Positions 1 to 7,963 of a stretch of 51,845 nucleotides of DNA are shown one piece after another. Origin of the DNA: Rhodoferax sp. (GTDB lineage Bacteria; Pseudomonadota; Gammaproteobacteria; Burkholderiales; Burkholderiaceae_C); NCBI RefSeq assembly GCF_028714215.1, contig NZ_JAQTMS010000038.1:1-51845 (forward strand). The letters run 5' to 3'. Numbering within the stretch: position 1 is the first letter of the stretch; the number at the start of each line of letters is the position of its first letter. Both the position numbers and the translations under genes were made by a program. A model generated the notes under the pieces. It saw only the letters and a program-made list of their open reading frames with translations, was not told the origin of the DNA and ran no database searches.

Positions 1-2
1 TC

Positions 3-179
3 AGTACCTCGAAAGAACTAAACCGGGACGTGCGCGTCTTTGCCTATGTGCGTCTTGAAAGCTACGCCGGCGCAGCCAACCTGGACAGCCCGCTGCACCT
101 GCAATCGACTGGCAGTTCGGTCGGCCTGGCCGTGGCCTGGACGCTGGGCCGTTCCGAGCGCCGCGCCGCCAGCCTGTGA
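3..179 (+). CDS. MipA/OmpV family outer-membrane protein, C-terminal fragment
   Basis: Only the last 58 codons are in the window; the frame is open to the left edge and stops at TGA 177-179. The peptide has alternating hydrophobic and polar residues (VFAYVRLESYAGAANLDSP, then VGLAVAWTLG), which fits the last two beta strands of the MipA/OmpV family, outer-membrane barrels linked to murein-hydrolase scaffolding or to sensor-controlled envelope responses. Members often sit beside two-component systems, and the next genes here are a sensor kinase and regulator. The family call rests on this short tail only. No terminator is obvious in the 252 bases that follow. Confidence 0.6.
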   Translation, partial: STSKELNRDVRVFAYVRLESYAGAANLDSPLHLQSTGSSVGLAVAWTLGRSERRAASL

Positions 180-431
180 CCGAATTTCGCGCCACGTAGC
201 GGCAAGTCACGCACTGTTTGGCACCTTTGGTCGCATGGCGCTGGTGGGCAGCAGCAAGGCCCGGCACAGTCCAGTCATCGCCTGACACTTCAAGGACCTG
301 ACCGTGCCTTATCGAATTTTCACCATGCAGCCGGAGCCTGGCCCGGCCAATGGACCGGCGGCCGGGCACTATAGTAAGGGCTTGACCGGCCGCCAATGCC
401 TGCACCCGACCATTTTTCGAAGGAACGCTCC

Positions 432-722
432 ATGAGCCCCGCCATGACCCCGGAAGAGATCGACCGCCTGGCGCGCAAGCGCGCCGGGAAAAAAATCGGC
501 TGGTACATCCACGCCTTTGTTTATATCGTCGTCAACATCGGTCTGGCCCTGCTGTCGAGCTTCAGCGGTCGCCACTGGGCCGTGTTCCCGGCACTTGGTT
601 GGGGTTTGGGGCTGCTGGTGCACGGTCTGGTGGTATTCGTCCAACCTTTCGGCAGCGGCTTTCGCGAGCGCCTGGTGCAGCAGGAACGGGAACGCTTGCA
701 ACAACAACAGCGCAAGCCCTGA
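432..722 (+). CDS. 2TM domain-containing small membrane protein
   Basis: A 96-residue protein with a charged N-terminus (MTPEEIDRLARKRAGKKIG), two hydrophobic segments at about residues 24-44 and 51-72 and a Gln/Arg-rich cytoplasmic tail ending QQQQRKP. This is the layout of the 2TM domain family, which occurs alone or fused to LytS-type kinases. ATG 432 is preferred over an in-frame ATG at 396 because AAGGAA lies just before it. The stop is 5 bases from the kinase start, so it should be co-transcribed and may modulate the kinase. Its exact role is unknown. Confidence 0.75.
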   Translation: MSPAMTPEEIDRLARKRAGKKIGWYIHAFVYIVVNIGLALLSSFSGRHWAVFPALGWGLGLLVHGLVVFVQPFGSGFRERLVQQERERLQQQQRKP

Positions 723-727
723 CTCCC

Positions 728-1789
728 ATGACGTCAAAGACCGTCGAGCGCTGGGCGGCACTCACGCTGCTGCAGCACAGCCTGCCCAGCCTGACCATCA
801 ACACCGTCATCGCCCTGAGCCTGACGGCTTTTGGCGACGGCGATTTTGCCACCAACCTGGTCTATTCGCACTGCATCGGCATCAGCATCTGGCTGCTGAT
901 CGAAGTGGGCCTGCATTTCCTGATGCCCAACCGCAAACAGCAATGGCGCCGCCTCTATCTGATCGTGCCGCTGGCTGTCACCGCGGGCTACCTGGTGGGC
1001 CTGTACACGGCGGCCTGGCTGATGGGTCATCAAACCGAGGGCATCTGGTCCGAGCATCCGCGTCTGGTGCTTGGCTATCTGCTGATGAGCCTGGCCGCCG
1101 GCGGCGCCATGAGTTATTACTTCCTGAGCCGCGAGCAACTGGCGGCCGCGCGTGAAGACACGGCGCAGGCCGCGGCCCAGACCGAAACGGCCCAGCGTCA
1201 AGCGACCGAGTCGAAACTGCTGCTGCTGCAAAGCCAGTTGGAGCCGCACATGCTGTTCAACACACTGGCCAATCTGCGCGCCTTGATTGGCACCAATCCG
1301 GTCGCCGCCACCGACATGCTGGACCGGCTCAACGCCTACCTGCGCGCTACCCTGTCGGCCTCGCGCGCCAGCTCGCACAGCGTGCGCGCCGAATTCGACC
1401 GCCTGCACGATTACCTGGAACTGATGGCGGTGCGCATGGGGCCGCGCCTGCGCTACACACTGGACCTGCCGCCCGAACTGGCCGAGCTGGCGATGCCGCC
1501 CCTGCTGCTGCAACCGTTGGTGGAGAACGCCATCAAACACGGGCTGGAACCCAAGGTGGAAGGCGGCAGCATCACGGTGCGGGCGCGCCTTGCGGCGGGA
1601 CGGCTGACGCTGGAAGTGCAGGACAGCGGTGTCGGCCTGCCTGCCGGTGCGGCCACGGCGCAGGGCTTTGGCCTGGCGCAGGTGCGCGAACGGCTGGCCA
1701 CCAGTTATGGCGCGCAAGGCACGCTCGAACTGACCGCCGGCGCCGCTGCCGGCACCAGCGTCAGCGTCACATTTCCTTCCGAACCATGA
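728..1789 (+). CDS. LytS-type sensor histidine kinase
   Basis: A 353-residue inner-membrane kinase. About four hydrophobic segments fill residues 20-135. A short coiled coil follows (140-165), then the His_kinase domain with phosphoacceptor H174 in QLEPHMLFNTLANLR (usual consensus PHFLFNTL; here Met replaces Phe). The ATPase domain shows the N box LVENAIKHG (N267), the G1 motif DSGVGL (299-304) and the G2 motif GFGLAQVRERL. It should autophosphorylate and pass phosphate to the LytTR regulator 7 bases downstream. ATG 728 is chosen because it follows the 2TM gene directly; the longer frame upstream would overlap that gene. The signal sensed is not visible. Confidence 0.88.
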   Translation: MTSKTVERWAALTLLQHSLPSLTINTVIALSLTAFGDGDFATNLVYSHCIGISIWLLIEVGLHFLMPNRKQQWRRLYLIVPLAVTAGYLVGLYTAAWLMGHQTEGIWSEHPRLVLGYLLMSLAAGGAMSYYFLSREQLAAAREDTAQAAAQTETAQRQATESKLLLLQSQLEPHMLFNTLANLRALIGTNPVAATDMLDRLNAYLRATLSASRASSHSVRAEFDRLHDYLELMAVRMGPRLRYTLDLPPELAELAMPPLLLQPLVENAIKHGLEPKVEGGSITVRARLAAGRLTLEVQDSGVGLPAGAATAQGFGLAQVRERLATSYGAQGTLELTAGAAAGTSVSVTFPSEP

Positions 1790-1796
1790 GCCCGCC

Positions 1797-2606
1797 ATGA
1801 GCCAAGCCGCCACCGCCCTGATCGCCGAAGACGAACCGCTGCTGGCCGCCGCGCTGCAGGCCGAACTGGCGCGCGTCTGGCCCGAACTGCAAATTCTGGC
1901 CGTGGTGGGTGACGGCGTGTCGGCCGTCACGCAGGCGCTGCGGCTCAAGCCCGACGTGCTGTTCTTCGACATCCGCATGCCGGGCCTGAACGGCCTGGAG
2001 GCCGCGGCCGAACTGGCGGACGCCTGGAACTCCGACGGCCAAGGCGGCACGCCGTTTCCGGCGCTGGTGTTTGTCACCGCCTACGACCAGTACGCCATGG
2101 CCGCCTTCGAGGCGCAGGCGATGGACTACCTGCTCAAGCCGGTGCAAAGCGGGCGGCTGCAAAAGACCGTGACCAAACTACAGCAGGCGCTGGTCAACCG
2201 GTCGCAAGCGGCTGCCAATTTCGAAACCACCCTGGGCCAGTTGCGCGGCCTGCTGGGCGCCAGTGCGCAGGCACCGGTGGCGCCGCTGAAAGTGATCCAG
2301 GCCAGCGTCGGCAGCACCATACGCATGGTGCCGGTGCCGGAGGTGGATTATTTCGAGGCCGCGGACAAATACGTGCGGGTGCTGACAGCCAGCCGCGAAT
2401 ACCTGATACGCACGCCCCTGAAGGAACTGCTACCGCAACTCGATGGCAACGCCTTCTGGCAAATCCACCGTGGCACGGTGGTCAACGCCGAACGCATCGA
2501 CAGCGTGACGCGCGACGAAGCCGGCAAGCTCAGCGTCACCCTGCGCGGCCGGCCCGAGAAGCTGCCGGTAAGCCGCCTCTACGCACACTTGTTCAAGGCG
2601 ATGTAG
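1797..2606 (+). CDS. LytTR-family response regulator
   Basis: A 269-residue regulator. The receiver domain (about 5-125) has the acidic pocket EDE at 11-13, phosphoacceptor D58 in VLFFDIRMPG, a Thr/Ala pair at FVTAYD and the conserved Lys in DYLLKPV. A linker leads to a C-terminal LytTR DNA-binding domain (about 165-265) with VDYFEAADKYVRVLT and FWQIHRGTVVN, both typical of the fold. It is the partner of the upstream kinase. LytTR regulators usually bind paired direct repeats; none was identified near this operon. Its last 14 bases overlap the convergent XRE gene, so the two 3' ends are antisense to each other. Confidence 0.9.
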   Translation: MSQAATALIAEDEPLLAAALQAELARVWPELQILAVVGDGVSAVTQALRLKPDVLFFDIRMPGLNGLEAAAELADAWNSDGQGGTPFPALVFVTAYDQYAMAAFEAQAMDYLLKPVQSGRLQKTVTKLQQALVNRSQAAANFETTLGQLRGLLGASAQAPVAPLKVIQASVGSTIRMVPVPEVDYFEAADKYVRVLTASREYLIRTPLKELLPQLDGNAFWQIHRGTVVNAERIDSVTRDEAGKLSVTLRGRPEKLPVSRLYAHLFKAM

Positions 2607-3429
2607 TTCCCGTTGCCAGGTTCGCAACGGGCGGCATCTGAGCCAGTTTTTCGCACGCCAGGCGCGTCTGATCATCCACGGGGAAGTAACTCTCCATGCG
2701 CAATTCATCCAGGGTGATCTGCTGCGGTGCAGAGAAACTGGTGACCACGGTCAAGAACCGCAGCGTGAGCGGACCACGTTCCAGCCACAGCGAGAGGGTC
2801 GGTTCACTGGCGCTTGAAAAGTCCGGCTGGCGCCAGTATTGCGGCACATCGGGATAGGCCAGCACGCGCTCCAGCAAGGCCCAAAGACCGGCATCGTCGG
2901 GCCGGCTCAAGGCCTCGCGATGCAGGCGAGCCACCATGTACTGCCCCACCTGTGACCAGTTCTTGAGAAAAGGGCGCGCCAATTGGGGGTCAAACACCAG
3001 CGCATACAGATTCAGCGGCAGCAACCAACGGGCCGGCTCCAGCACGAAGCGCGAGAACACGGCATTGGCGGCATGGTTGGCGCGAAGAACGTCATAGCCG
3101 GCGTTCATCACCACCAGGGGAAACGGTTCCTGCTGGTGCAGCATGCGCGCGATGGTCATGTCGATGGCCGGGTCGATGGCTTCCAGTGCCGGCTCAAGAA
3201 AGCGCTCCGCGAACAAAGCCGCGCGCAGCACCGTGTTTTGATCGCGCAGGGGAACCGCCAGCGTGCTCAGCAGGCGCAGCACCATCTCCTCGCTGGGGCG
3301 GGCTCGGCCCGACTCCAAAAAGCTCAGGTGGCGCGCCGACACGTCGGCCGCCAGGGCCAGATCGAGCTGCGACATGCCGCGCCGGCCGCGCCAGTATTTG
3401 AGCAATGCACTGAATAGTTTGTCGGCCAT
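2593..3429 (-). CDS. XRE-family regulator with MmyB-like ligand-binding domain
   Basis: A 278-residue protein. Residues 8-60 form a helix-turn-helix (RGMSQLDLALAADVSARHL, then FLESGRARPSEEMVLRLL). The rest (about 100-265) matches the MmyB-like ligand-binding domain, a PAS-like fold, with the typical stretches VVMNAGYDVLRANHAA and LNLYALVFDP. Relatives usually repress or activate a divergent gene. Here the divergent gene codes for a small membrane protein, and a perfect 30-bp palindrome lies between them, 27 bases from this start codon. That arrangement fits autoregulation plus control of the neighbour. The ligand is unknown. Confidence 0.85.
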   Translation of the reverse strand: MADKLFSALLKYWRGRRGMSQLDLALAADVSARHLSFLESGRARPSEEMVLRLLSTLAVPLRDQNTVLRAALFAERFLEPALEAIDPAIDMTIARMLHQQEPFPLVVMNAGYDVLRANHAANAVFSRFVLEPARWLLPLNLYALVFDPQLARPFLKNWSQVGQYMVARLHREALSRPDDAGLWALLERVLAYPDVPQYWRQPDFSSASEPTLSLWLERGPLTLRFLTVVTSFSAPQQITLDELRMESYFPVDDQTRLACEKLAQMPPVANLATGTTSP

Positions 3430-3456
3430 GCGGGCACTTTAGCAGCCACGTACTGA

Positions 3457-3486
3457 CCGGCAATTACCTGCGCAGGTAATTGCCGG
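3457..3486. promoter_or_regulatory. Perfect 30-bp palindrome, likely operator of the divergent XRE gene
   Basis: The left half CCGGCAATTACCTGC is followed without spacer by its exact reverse complement. Pairing stops at 3456/3487. It lies in the 107-bp divergent intergenic region, 27 bases upstream of the XRE regulator start and 50 bases upstream of the membrane-protein start. A dimeric helix-turn-helix repressor bound here would cover both promoters. Binding is inferred; the symmetry is directly visible. Confidence 0.75.
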
Positions 3487-3536
3487 GCGTCGCCAGGATA
3501 GGCACCATCGGAAACCTCTTCACCAAGGAAATTGCC

Positions 3537-3947
3537 ATGAACCGAAAAATCTTTCTGAGCCTTGCCGCCGTCATCGCCCTGGGCGTTGGCAGCGTCGCCC
3601 TGTTGTTCCCCGCCGACTTGCTGGCCAGCAAGGGCACCGTGCCCAGCGAAGCCGCCAACGTGTGGATGCGCGAGGTCGGCGTGCTGCTGCTCAGCCTCGG
3701 CGTCATCGCCGGCCTGATGCGCGGTCATGCCGACTCACCCACCCTGAAGACCTTGATGCTGGGCAACCTGCTGGTGCAACTGGGACTGTTTCTAACGGAG
3801 ATTGTTGGTTATGCCAACGGCGTGATCACCAAGTTGTCCGGCGTGCTGCCGAGCTCCGCTTTGAACCTGCTGCTGGCAGCCGGCTTTGCCTACTTCTGGG
3901 TCACTATGGGAACTTCCAAAGAACCTGCCGCAAGAGGTTCTCGCTGA
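3537..3947 (+). CDS. Small four-helix membrane protein of unknown function
   Basis: A 136-residue, mostly hydrophobic protein with about four membrane segments (near 5-26, 46-62, 76-96 and 103-122). The start ATG 3537 has AAGGAA six bases upstream; a longer in-frame start at 3480 would fall inside the palindromic operator. I do not recognise a named family with certainty; the size and topology resemble DUF4345/DoxX-like small membrane proteins. It is divergent from the XRE regulator and probably its main target. A hairpin repeat follows. Confidence 0.65.
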   Translation: MNRKIFLSLAAVIALGVGSVALLFPADLLASKGTVPSEAANVWMREVGVLLLSLGVIAGLMRGHADSPTLKTLMLGNLLVQLGLFLTEIVGYANGVITKLSGVLPSSALNLLLAAGFAYFWVTMGTSKEPAARGSR

Positions 3948-3966
3948 TTCGGAACAACTGATGGCA

Positions 3967-4130
3967 TGCCAAACCCCGTTCAGCGTACTGTGAGGATCAG
4001 GCTGGTGGGGCGCTCAGCGCAGCGGCATGAAGGAGGAGACCGAAGGTCGGGGGACAGCCGCGGAGCTGAGCGCCCCGCCAGCCTGATCTCTCATACAGAA
4101 TTGGTGTGCGAGCAGCGCAAACCACCAGCG
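3967..4130. repeat. Hairpin repeat element, copy 1
   Basis: Two 24-base arms at 3995-4018 (starts GATCAGGCTGG) and 4065-4088 are inverted repeats with one mismatch, enclosing a 46-base core that contains GAAGGAGGAGACCG and GGGGGACAG. Flanks of about 28 and 42 bases also match the second copy at 48031-48186. With the flanks aligned, the core here is in the opposite orientation to that copy. It lies between convergent genes and could also act as a transcription terminator. No transposase or convincing coding sequence is inside. Confidence 0.8.
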
Positions 4131-4157
4131 CTCGTTGCCGAGGGTGCCGCAGGCCTT

Positions 4158-4886
4158 CTACTGGTATCCGTTCCAGCGCATCAGCCGGTGGTCCTTGGCT
4201 TCCTTGAGCAGGTCGCGCGAATGCTTGGCCAGCACGGTGTCGGGACCGCCCAGGCCATCGAGTTCCAGCGCCAGCGCCTGGATGGCGACGCCGTAGTCGC
4301 CTTCGGCGGACTTGGTCAGCCAGCGCCGGGCCAGCATCACGTTGCGGCCGACCCCCTCGCCCTCGGCATAGGCGTTGGACAGCAAAAACATGGCTTGCGG
4401 ATTGCCCTGCCGGCTAGCTTCCTGCAACCAGTAAACGGACAGCTCCGGGCTCGCCGCAACGCCCTGCCCGTACTTGGCCATTCTGGCCAGCATGAAGCTG
4501 GCTTGGCGGTCGTTCTGCTTGGCCGCCGCCTCGAACCAGACCCAGGCCTGGGTGAAGTCCTGCGGCAAGCCCAAGCTGCCTTCATGCAAAGCCTTGGCCA
4601 GATGAAACTGGGCTTTGGCGTCGCCCCCGGCAGCAGCTTTTTGCAGCCAGGCCACCGCTTCGGTCTGCGTCAGAGGCGTTTGCGCCCGCACCAAGCCCAA
4701 CTCGCGTTGCGCCACCGGCAGGCCCTGACGCGCCCAGCGCGTCAGGCGGTCGATGGCAGCCGGCTGGTGGGCCTGCAAGGCCAGCATACCGGTCGATTCA
4801 ATTTGCGAGCTGGTGGGCGGCCCGTCATCCGGCAGCGCACAGGAAAACAACAACACCAGCAGCGGAATCGAAAACCATGCCTTCAT
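4158..4886 (-). CDS. Sel1-repeat lipoprotein
   Basis: A 242-residue protein with a lipoprotein signal (hydrophobic residues 5-15, lipobox LFSC, Cys16). The body consists of Sel1/TPR-like helical repeats of about 36 residues, each with the A..WL..AA..G...AQ..L signature: AVAWLQKAAAGGDAKAQFHL, AWVWFEAAAKQNDRQASFML, VYWLQEASRQGNPQAMFLL and ARRWLTKSAEGDYGVAI. Sel1 proteins mostly scaffold protein-protein contacts at the envelope. Its ATG overlaps the stop of the upstream nucleotidase gene by ATGA, so the two are translationally coupled. The partner protein is unknown. Confidence 0.82.
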   Translation of the reverse strand: MKAWFSIPLLVLLFSCALPDDGPPTSSQIESTGMLALQAHQPAAIDRLTRWARQGLPVAQRELGLVRAQTPLTQTEAVAWLQKAAAGGDAKAQFHLAKALHEGSLGLPQDFTQAWVWFEAAAKQNDRQASFMLARMAKYGQGVAASPELSVYWLQEASRQGNPQAMFLLSNAYAEGEGVGRNVMLARRWLTKSAEGDYGVAIQALALELDGLGGPDTVLAKHSRDLLKEAKDHRLMRWNGYQ

Positions 4887-6946
4887 TGATTCAGATCGAT
4901 GGCATATTTGGCAAAGCCGCTGGCATCCAGGACGCCCTCGGCCTTCACCCGGCTCAGGCCCAGCGTTTGCGCGATCGCCAGCTTGCCCGGTGCCGAGCGC
5001 AGGATCACGGGGCCGGCGGTAGCCACCTTGACAAAGCTCCAGCTTTGTGCCGTGCCGTTTTTGGCAGCCGTGACCTTGCCCTGTTTCCTGACATAGTTGC
5101 TGACCACGGCCTGGTTCGCATCGGGCGACTTGATGATGGTCTTGCTGCCATCGATGCCGGGGAAATTGCCGCCGCCGCTGGCGCGGTAATCGTTGGTGGC
5201 GACGATGAAGTCGTCGCCGGCGGCCACGGCTTTGCCGGCATAGGTGAGGTTGACGATGCGGCTGCCCACCGGTTTGGTGACGTCGATCTGGTACTGCAAG
5301 GCGTTGTTCTCGGCGTAGAACACATCGTAGTTGTAGATCGTCGAGTAAGACGGCACCAGGTCCTGCTCACCGCCCTTGTTCGGGTCAATGGTGGCGAACT
5401 GCTTGGCCGCCGCCTCCAGCCAGTTCTTGAGGTCCGAGCCCTTGATCTTGACGGCTTGCAGATTGTTATTGCCATACAGGTACAGGTCGCCCGGATTGCG
5501 CACCTGCAAGCCAAACGGTGCCGCCGCCGTTGCCCCCGGTGCCACGTCGGTGAAATCGGTCGGCCCGTTGCGTCCGGCCTTGAACGGCGCACTGCAGGAA
5601 ATCACCGGAATCGATTTGTAGCTGGCGAGGGTGGCGTCGGTGGAACTGGCAATGAAGTTCTTCACGTAGTCGAGCTGGGCCTGATTCACGATCTGGATCG
5701 CACTGACATCGCCCACCAGTGCAAAGTAGGCCGACATCTCGAAGTCGGTGGTGGTTCCCAGCGGCTGCGTGGCGTAGGCGATGGTGGCCTTGTGCTCGGC
5801 ATCGATCAGCGGCGCAACGCTGGCGTCGGCCGCCACATTGGTGACGCCGTCGGTGTATTTGAAGCCGCGCGATTCCACGCTGGCCTGGTCTTTTTGCACC
5901 ACCCATTTGCCAGCCTGGTATTTCAGCACCATCTTGATGATGCCCAGGCGCCGGCCCCAGCTCTGCCCCATCACGGTGGGAACCCCGTTGACCAAGCCCT
6001 TGACGGCGTCCACCTGATCGGTTGGCAAGGCCGCCAGCGAAGCATCCAGGGCCGGGCCGCCCGGCTCCTTGGCCTTCGGAAAAATCAGATGCGAGTGCCC
6101 GACCATCAGCGCGTCGATGCCAGTGGTGGTCAAGTGCAGGCTGCCGTTTTCCATCTTCGGGCTGTAAGGCGAGGCATCCAGTCCGCCATGCGACAGCGCC
6201 ACCACCAGGTCGGCGCCCTTGCTGCGCAATTCAGGCACATATTTTTTAGCCGACTCCTGGACACCGTTGACGGCCACCTTGTCGGCCAAATTCTTCTGGT
6301 CCCAGTCCATGATCTGCGGCGGCACAAAGCCCAGGATGCCGACGTTGAGCTTCACGCTGATCAAGGCGCCATCGGGCTGGGTCGCGGTGAATTGTTTTTC
6401 GATCAAGGCGTAGGGTTTGAAGATCGGCTGCTGGCTGCTGACGCCCACCACGTTGGAAAGTACCAGCGGGTAGTTGGGCGCGCCGCAGTTGGCGCCTTTT
6501 TGCACGCCGGGAACGCCGAAATCGGTGTTGCTGACCTGGCTCAGAAAATCCAGACCGTAGTTGAACTCGTGGTTGCCCAGGCCGCCGCCGTCGAATTTCA
6601 GGGCATTCATGACCTTGTGCAAGGCCAGCGTGCCGCTGCAGCTCACCGGCGACGCCACCGCCTGATAGTCGCCCAGCAAAGTGCCCTGGATATTGTCGCC
6701 ATCGTCCAGCAACACCGTGTTGGCGTTTTCGGCACGCGCCGCCTTGATCAGCGTCGCGGTGCGCTCCAGGCCCAGACTGGTATCGGCTTTCAGGCCGTAG
6801 TAGTCGTAGCTGAGCAGGTTCTGATGGATGTCGGTGGTCTCCAGCAGTGCGACATTGAGCGTGGTGCCTTCGGGGATCCCGCTATCGCTGCCGCAAGCAG
6901 TCAAAACAGCCAGTGCGACAGCCGACAAGGATAATATTTTGTACAT
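4883..6946 (-). CDS. cpdB: CpdB-like 2',3'-cyclic-nucleotide 2'-phosphodiesterase / 3'-nucleotidase (lipoprotein)
   Basis: A 687-residue protein of the calcineurin-like plus 5'-nucleotidase C-terminal architecture. The signal peptide ends in the lipobox LTAC (Cys17). Metal-binding motifs appear in order: LLETTDIHQN, DDGDNIQG, GNHEFNYG, ALSHGGLD and VGHSHLIFP. The C-terminal substrate domain includes YGNNNLQAVKIKGSDLKNWL and NDYRASGGGNFPG. It should hydrolyse 2',3'-cyclic nucleotides and 3'-nucleotides outside the cytoplasm for phosphate and nucleoside scavenging. ATG 6946 is chosen because the lipoprotein signal begins there; the 31 upstream residues of the longer frame do not look like coding sequence. 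It overlaps the Sel1 gene by 4 bases. Confidence 0.85.
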   Translation of the reverse strand: MYKILSLSAVALAVLTACGSDSGIPEGTTLNVALLETTDIHQNLLSYDYYGLKADTSLGLERTATLIKAARAENANTVLLDDGDNIQGTLLGDYQAVASPVSCSGTLALHKVMNALKFDGGGLGNHEFNYGLDFLSQVSNTDFGVPGVQKGANCGAPNYPLVLSNVVGVSSQQPIFKPYALIEKQFTATQPDGALISVKLNVGILGFVPPQIMDWDQKNLADKVAVNGVQESAKKYVPELRSKGADLVVALSHGGLDASPYSPKMENGSLHLTTTGIDALMVGHSHLIFPKAKEPGGPALDASLAALPTDQVDAVKGLVNGVPTVMGQSWGRRLGIIKMVLKYQAGKWVVQKDQASVESRGFKYTDGVTNVAADASVAPLIDAEHKATIAYATQPLGTTTDFEMSAYFALVGDVSAIQIVNQAQLDYVKNFIASSTDATLASYKSIPVISCSAPFKAGRNGPTDFTDVAPGATAAAPFGLQVRNPGDLYLYGNNNLQAVKIKGSDLKNWLEAAAKQFATIDPNKGGEQDLVPSYSTIYNYDVFYAENNALQYQIDVTKPVGSRIVNLTYAGKAVAAGDDFIVATNDYRASGGGNFPGIDGSKTIIKSPDANQAVVSNYVRKQGKVTAAKNGTAQSWSFVKVATAGPVILRSAPGKLAIAQTLGLSRVKAEGVLDASGFAKYAIDLNQ

Positions 6947-7124
6947 GCATTCTTTCGAAAAATGGGTCTGAAAAACAGCGGCGCAATGAGCCCGAAGAAG
7001 GGCCGGCGCACGCCGTCGGCCCCGATTGACGGGACGCACTTTGAATGTTGCAGATCAAAGTGACAGCCTCGTGACAGGCACCCTGGAGCGAGCTGCTTTT
7101 GGCCAGCCAAGCCCAGCAGAAAAC

Positions 7125-7949
7125 TCAGTCGATCAGGCGATCGCCTTCATGAAACGGAAAAGGTCCGTTGAACAAGCCGCTGGCCACCTGGTGGCTGACC
7201 AGCCGACCACCATGCGGCAATGCATGCAGGCCAAAGCCGGGCGGCTCCAGCGTCCAGTTTGAGGCGGCATCCGCCGCCAGGTCCAGACAGACCTGGTGCG
7301 CCGGTGACGGTTGGGTCGCCGCCAGCGTGCCGCCAAAGCGCACCTGAATGGCGCGGTGCAAGTGGCCGCAAATCACACGCTCCACGTTGGGGTGCCGCGC
7401 CACCAGCGCCTCCAGCTCGGCCGCGCCGTCCAGCAGACCGATGGCATCCATGTGGCCGATCAGGGTCTGGAACGGCGGGTGATGCATGGCAATGACGACG
7501 GGTCGGCCCCGATGCGCCTCCAGTTGCTGCGCCAGCCATTGCAGACGCTCGCCGCACAGGCCGCCTTCGCTGGCGCCGGCGACCACGGTATCGAGCGCAA
7601 TCAATTGCAGCGTGCCGACCGCCACGCCGAACTGGACAAAGCCGCTCACGCCCAGGTAGGCGTGCTCCGGAAATGCCTGACGCAGCTGAACGCGGTCGTC
7701 ATGGTTGCCGGGCATCAGGTACACCGGCATCGCCAGCGGAGCCAGCAAGTCGCGCAGATGCCGATATTCGGCGGCGCGGCCGAAGTCGGTCAGGTCACCG
7801 GTGATGACCACGGCGTCGGGTTGCTGCGGCAGCCGACCGATGGTGGCTATGGCCTGTTTCAGATAGGGGGCCGTTTCGATCCGGCCATAGGCCAGACGGC
7901 CGGGCTCGCGGATGTGCAGGTCGGACAGTTGCAGCAGCAAGGTGGGCAT
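7125..7949 (-). CDS. CpdA/GpdQ-like metallophosphoesterase
   Basis: A 274-residue cytoplasmic enzyme with the full class III calcineurin-like metal ligand set: QLSDLHI, VVITGDLTDFG, MPGNHDDR, VIAMHHPPF and ICGHLHR. That set fits phosphodiesterases such as CpdA (cAMP) and GpdQ (glycerophosphodiesters). ATG 7949 is favoured over an upstream TTG because GGAG sits six bases before it. It is the last gene of an ABC importer operon, 14 bases after the ATPase, which suggests it cleaves an imported phosphodiester rather than cAMP. That substrate is inference. Confidence 0.82.
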   Translation of the reverse strand: MPTLLLQLSDLHIREPGRLAYGRIETAPYLKQAIATIGRLPQQPDAVVITGDLTDFGRAAEYRHLRDLLAPLAMPVYLMPGNHDDRVQLRQAFPEHAYLGVSGFVQFGVAVGTLQLIALDTVVAGASEGGLCGERLQWLAQQLEAHRGRPVVIAMHHPPFQTLIGHMDAIGLLDGAAELEALVARHPNVERVICGHLHRAIQVRFGGTLAATQPSPAHQVCLDLAADAASNWTLEPPGFGLHALPHGGRLVSHQVASGLFNGPFPFHEGDRLID

Positions 7950-7963
7950 GGGCAACTCCGCTC

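Noticed and set aside
3966..4889. 307-codon plus-strand frame over the repeat and Sel1 gene
   Set aside because: It begins in the hairpin repeat and then runs antisense to the Sel1 lipoprotein, whose repeats are clear.
4877..6934. 685-codon plus-strand frame opposite the CpdB-like gene
   Set aside because: Low-complexity composition and no family features; the minus strand carries all metal-binding motifs of a nucleotidase.
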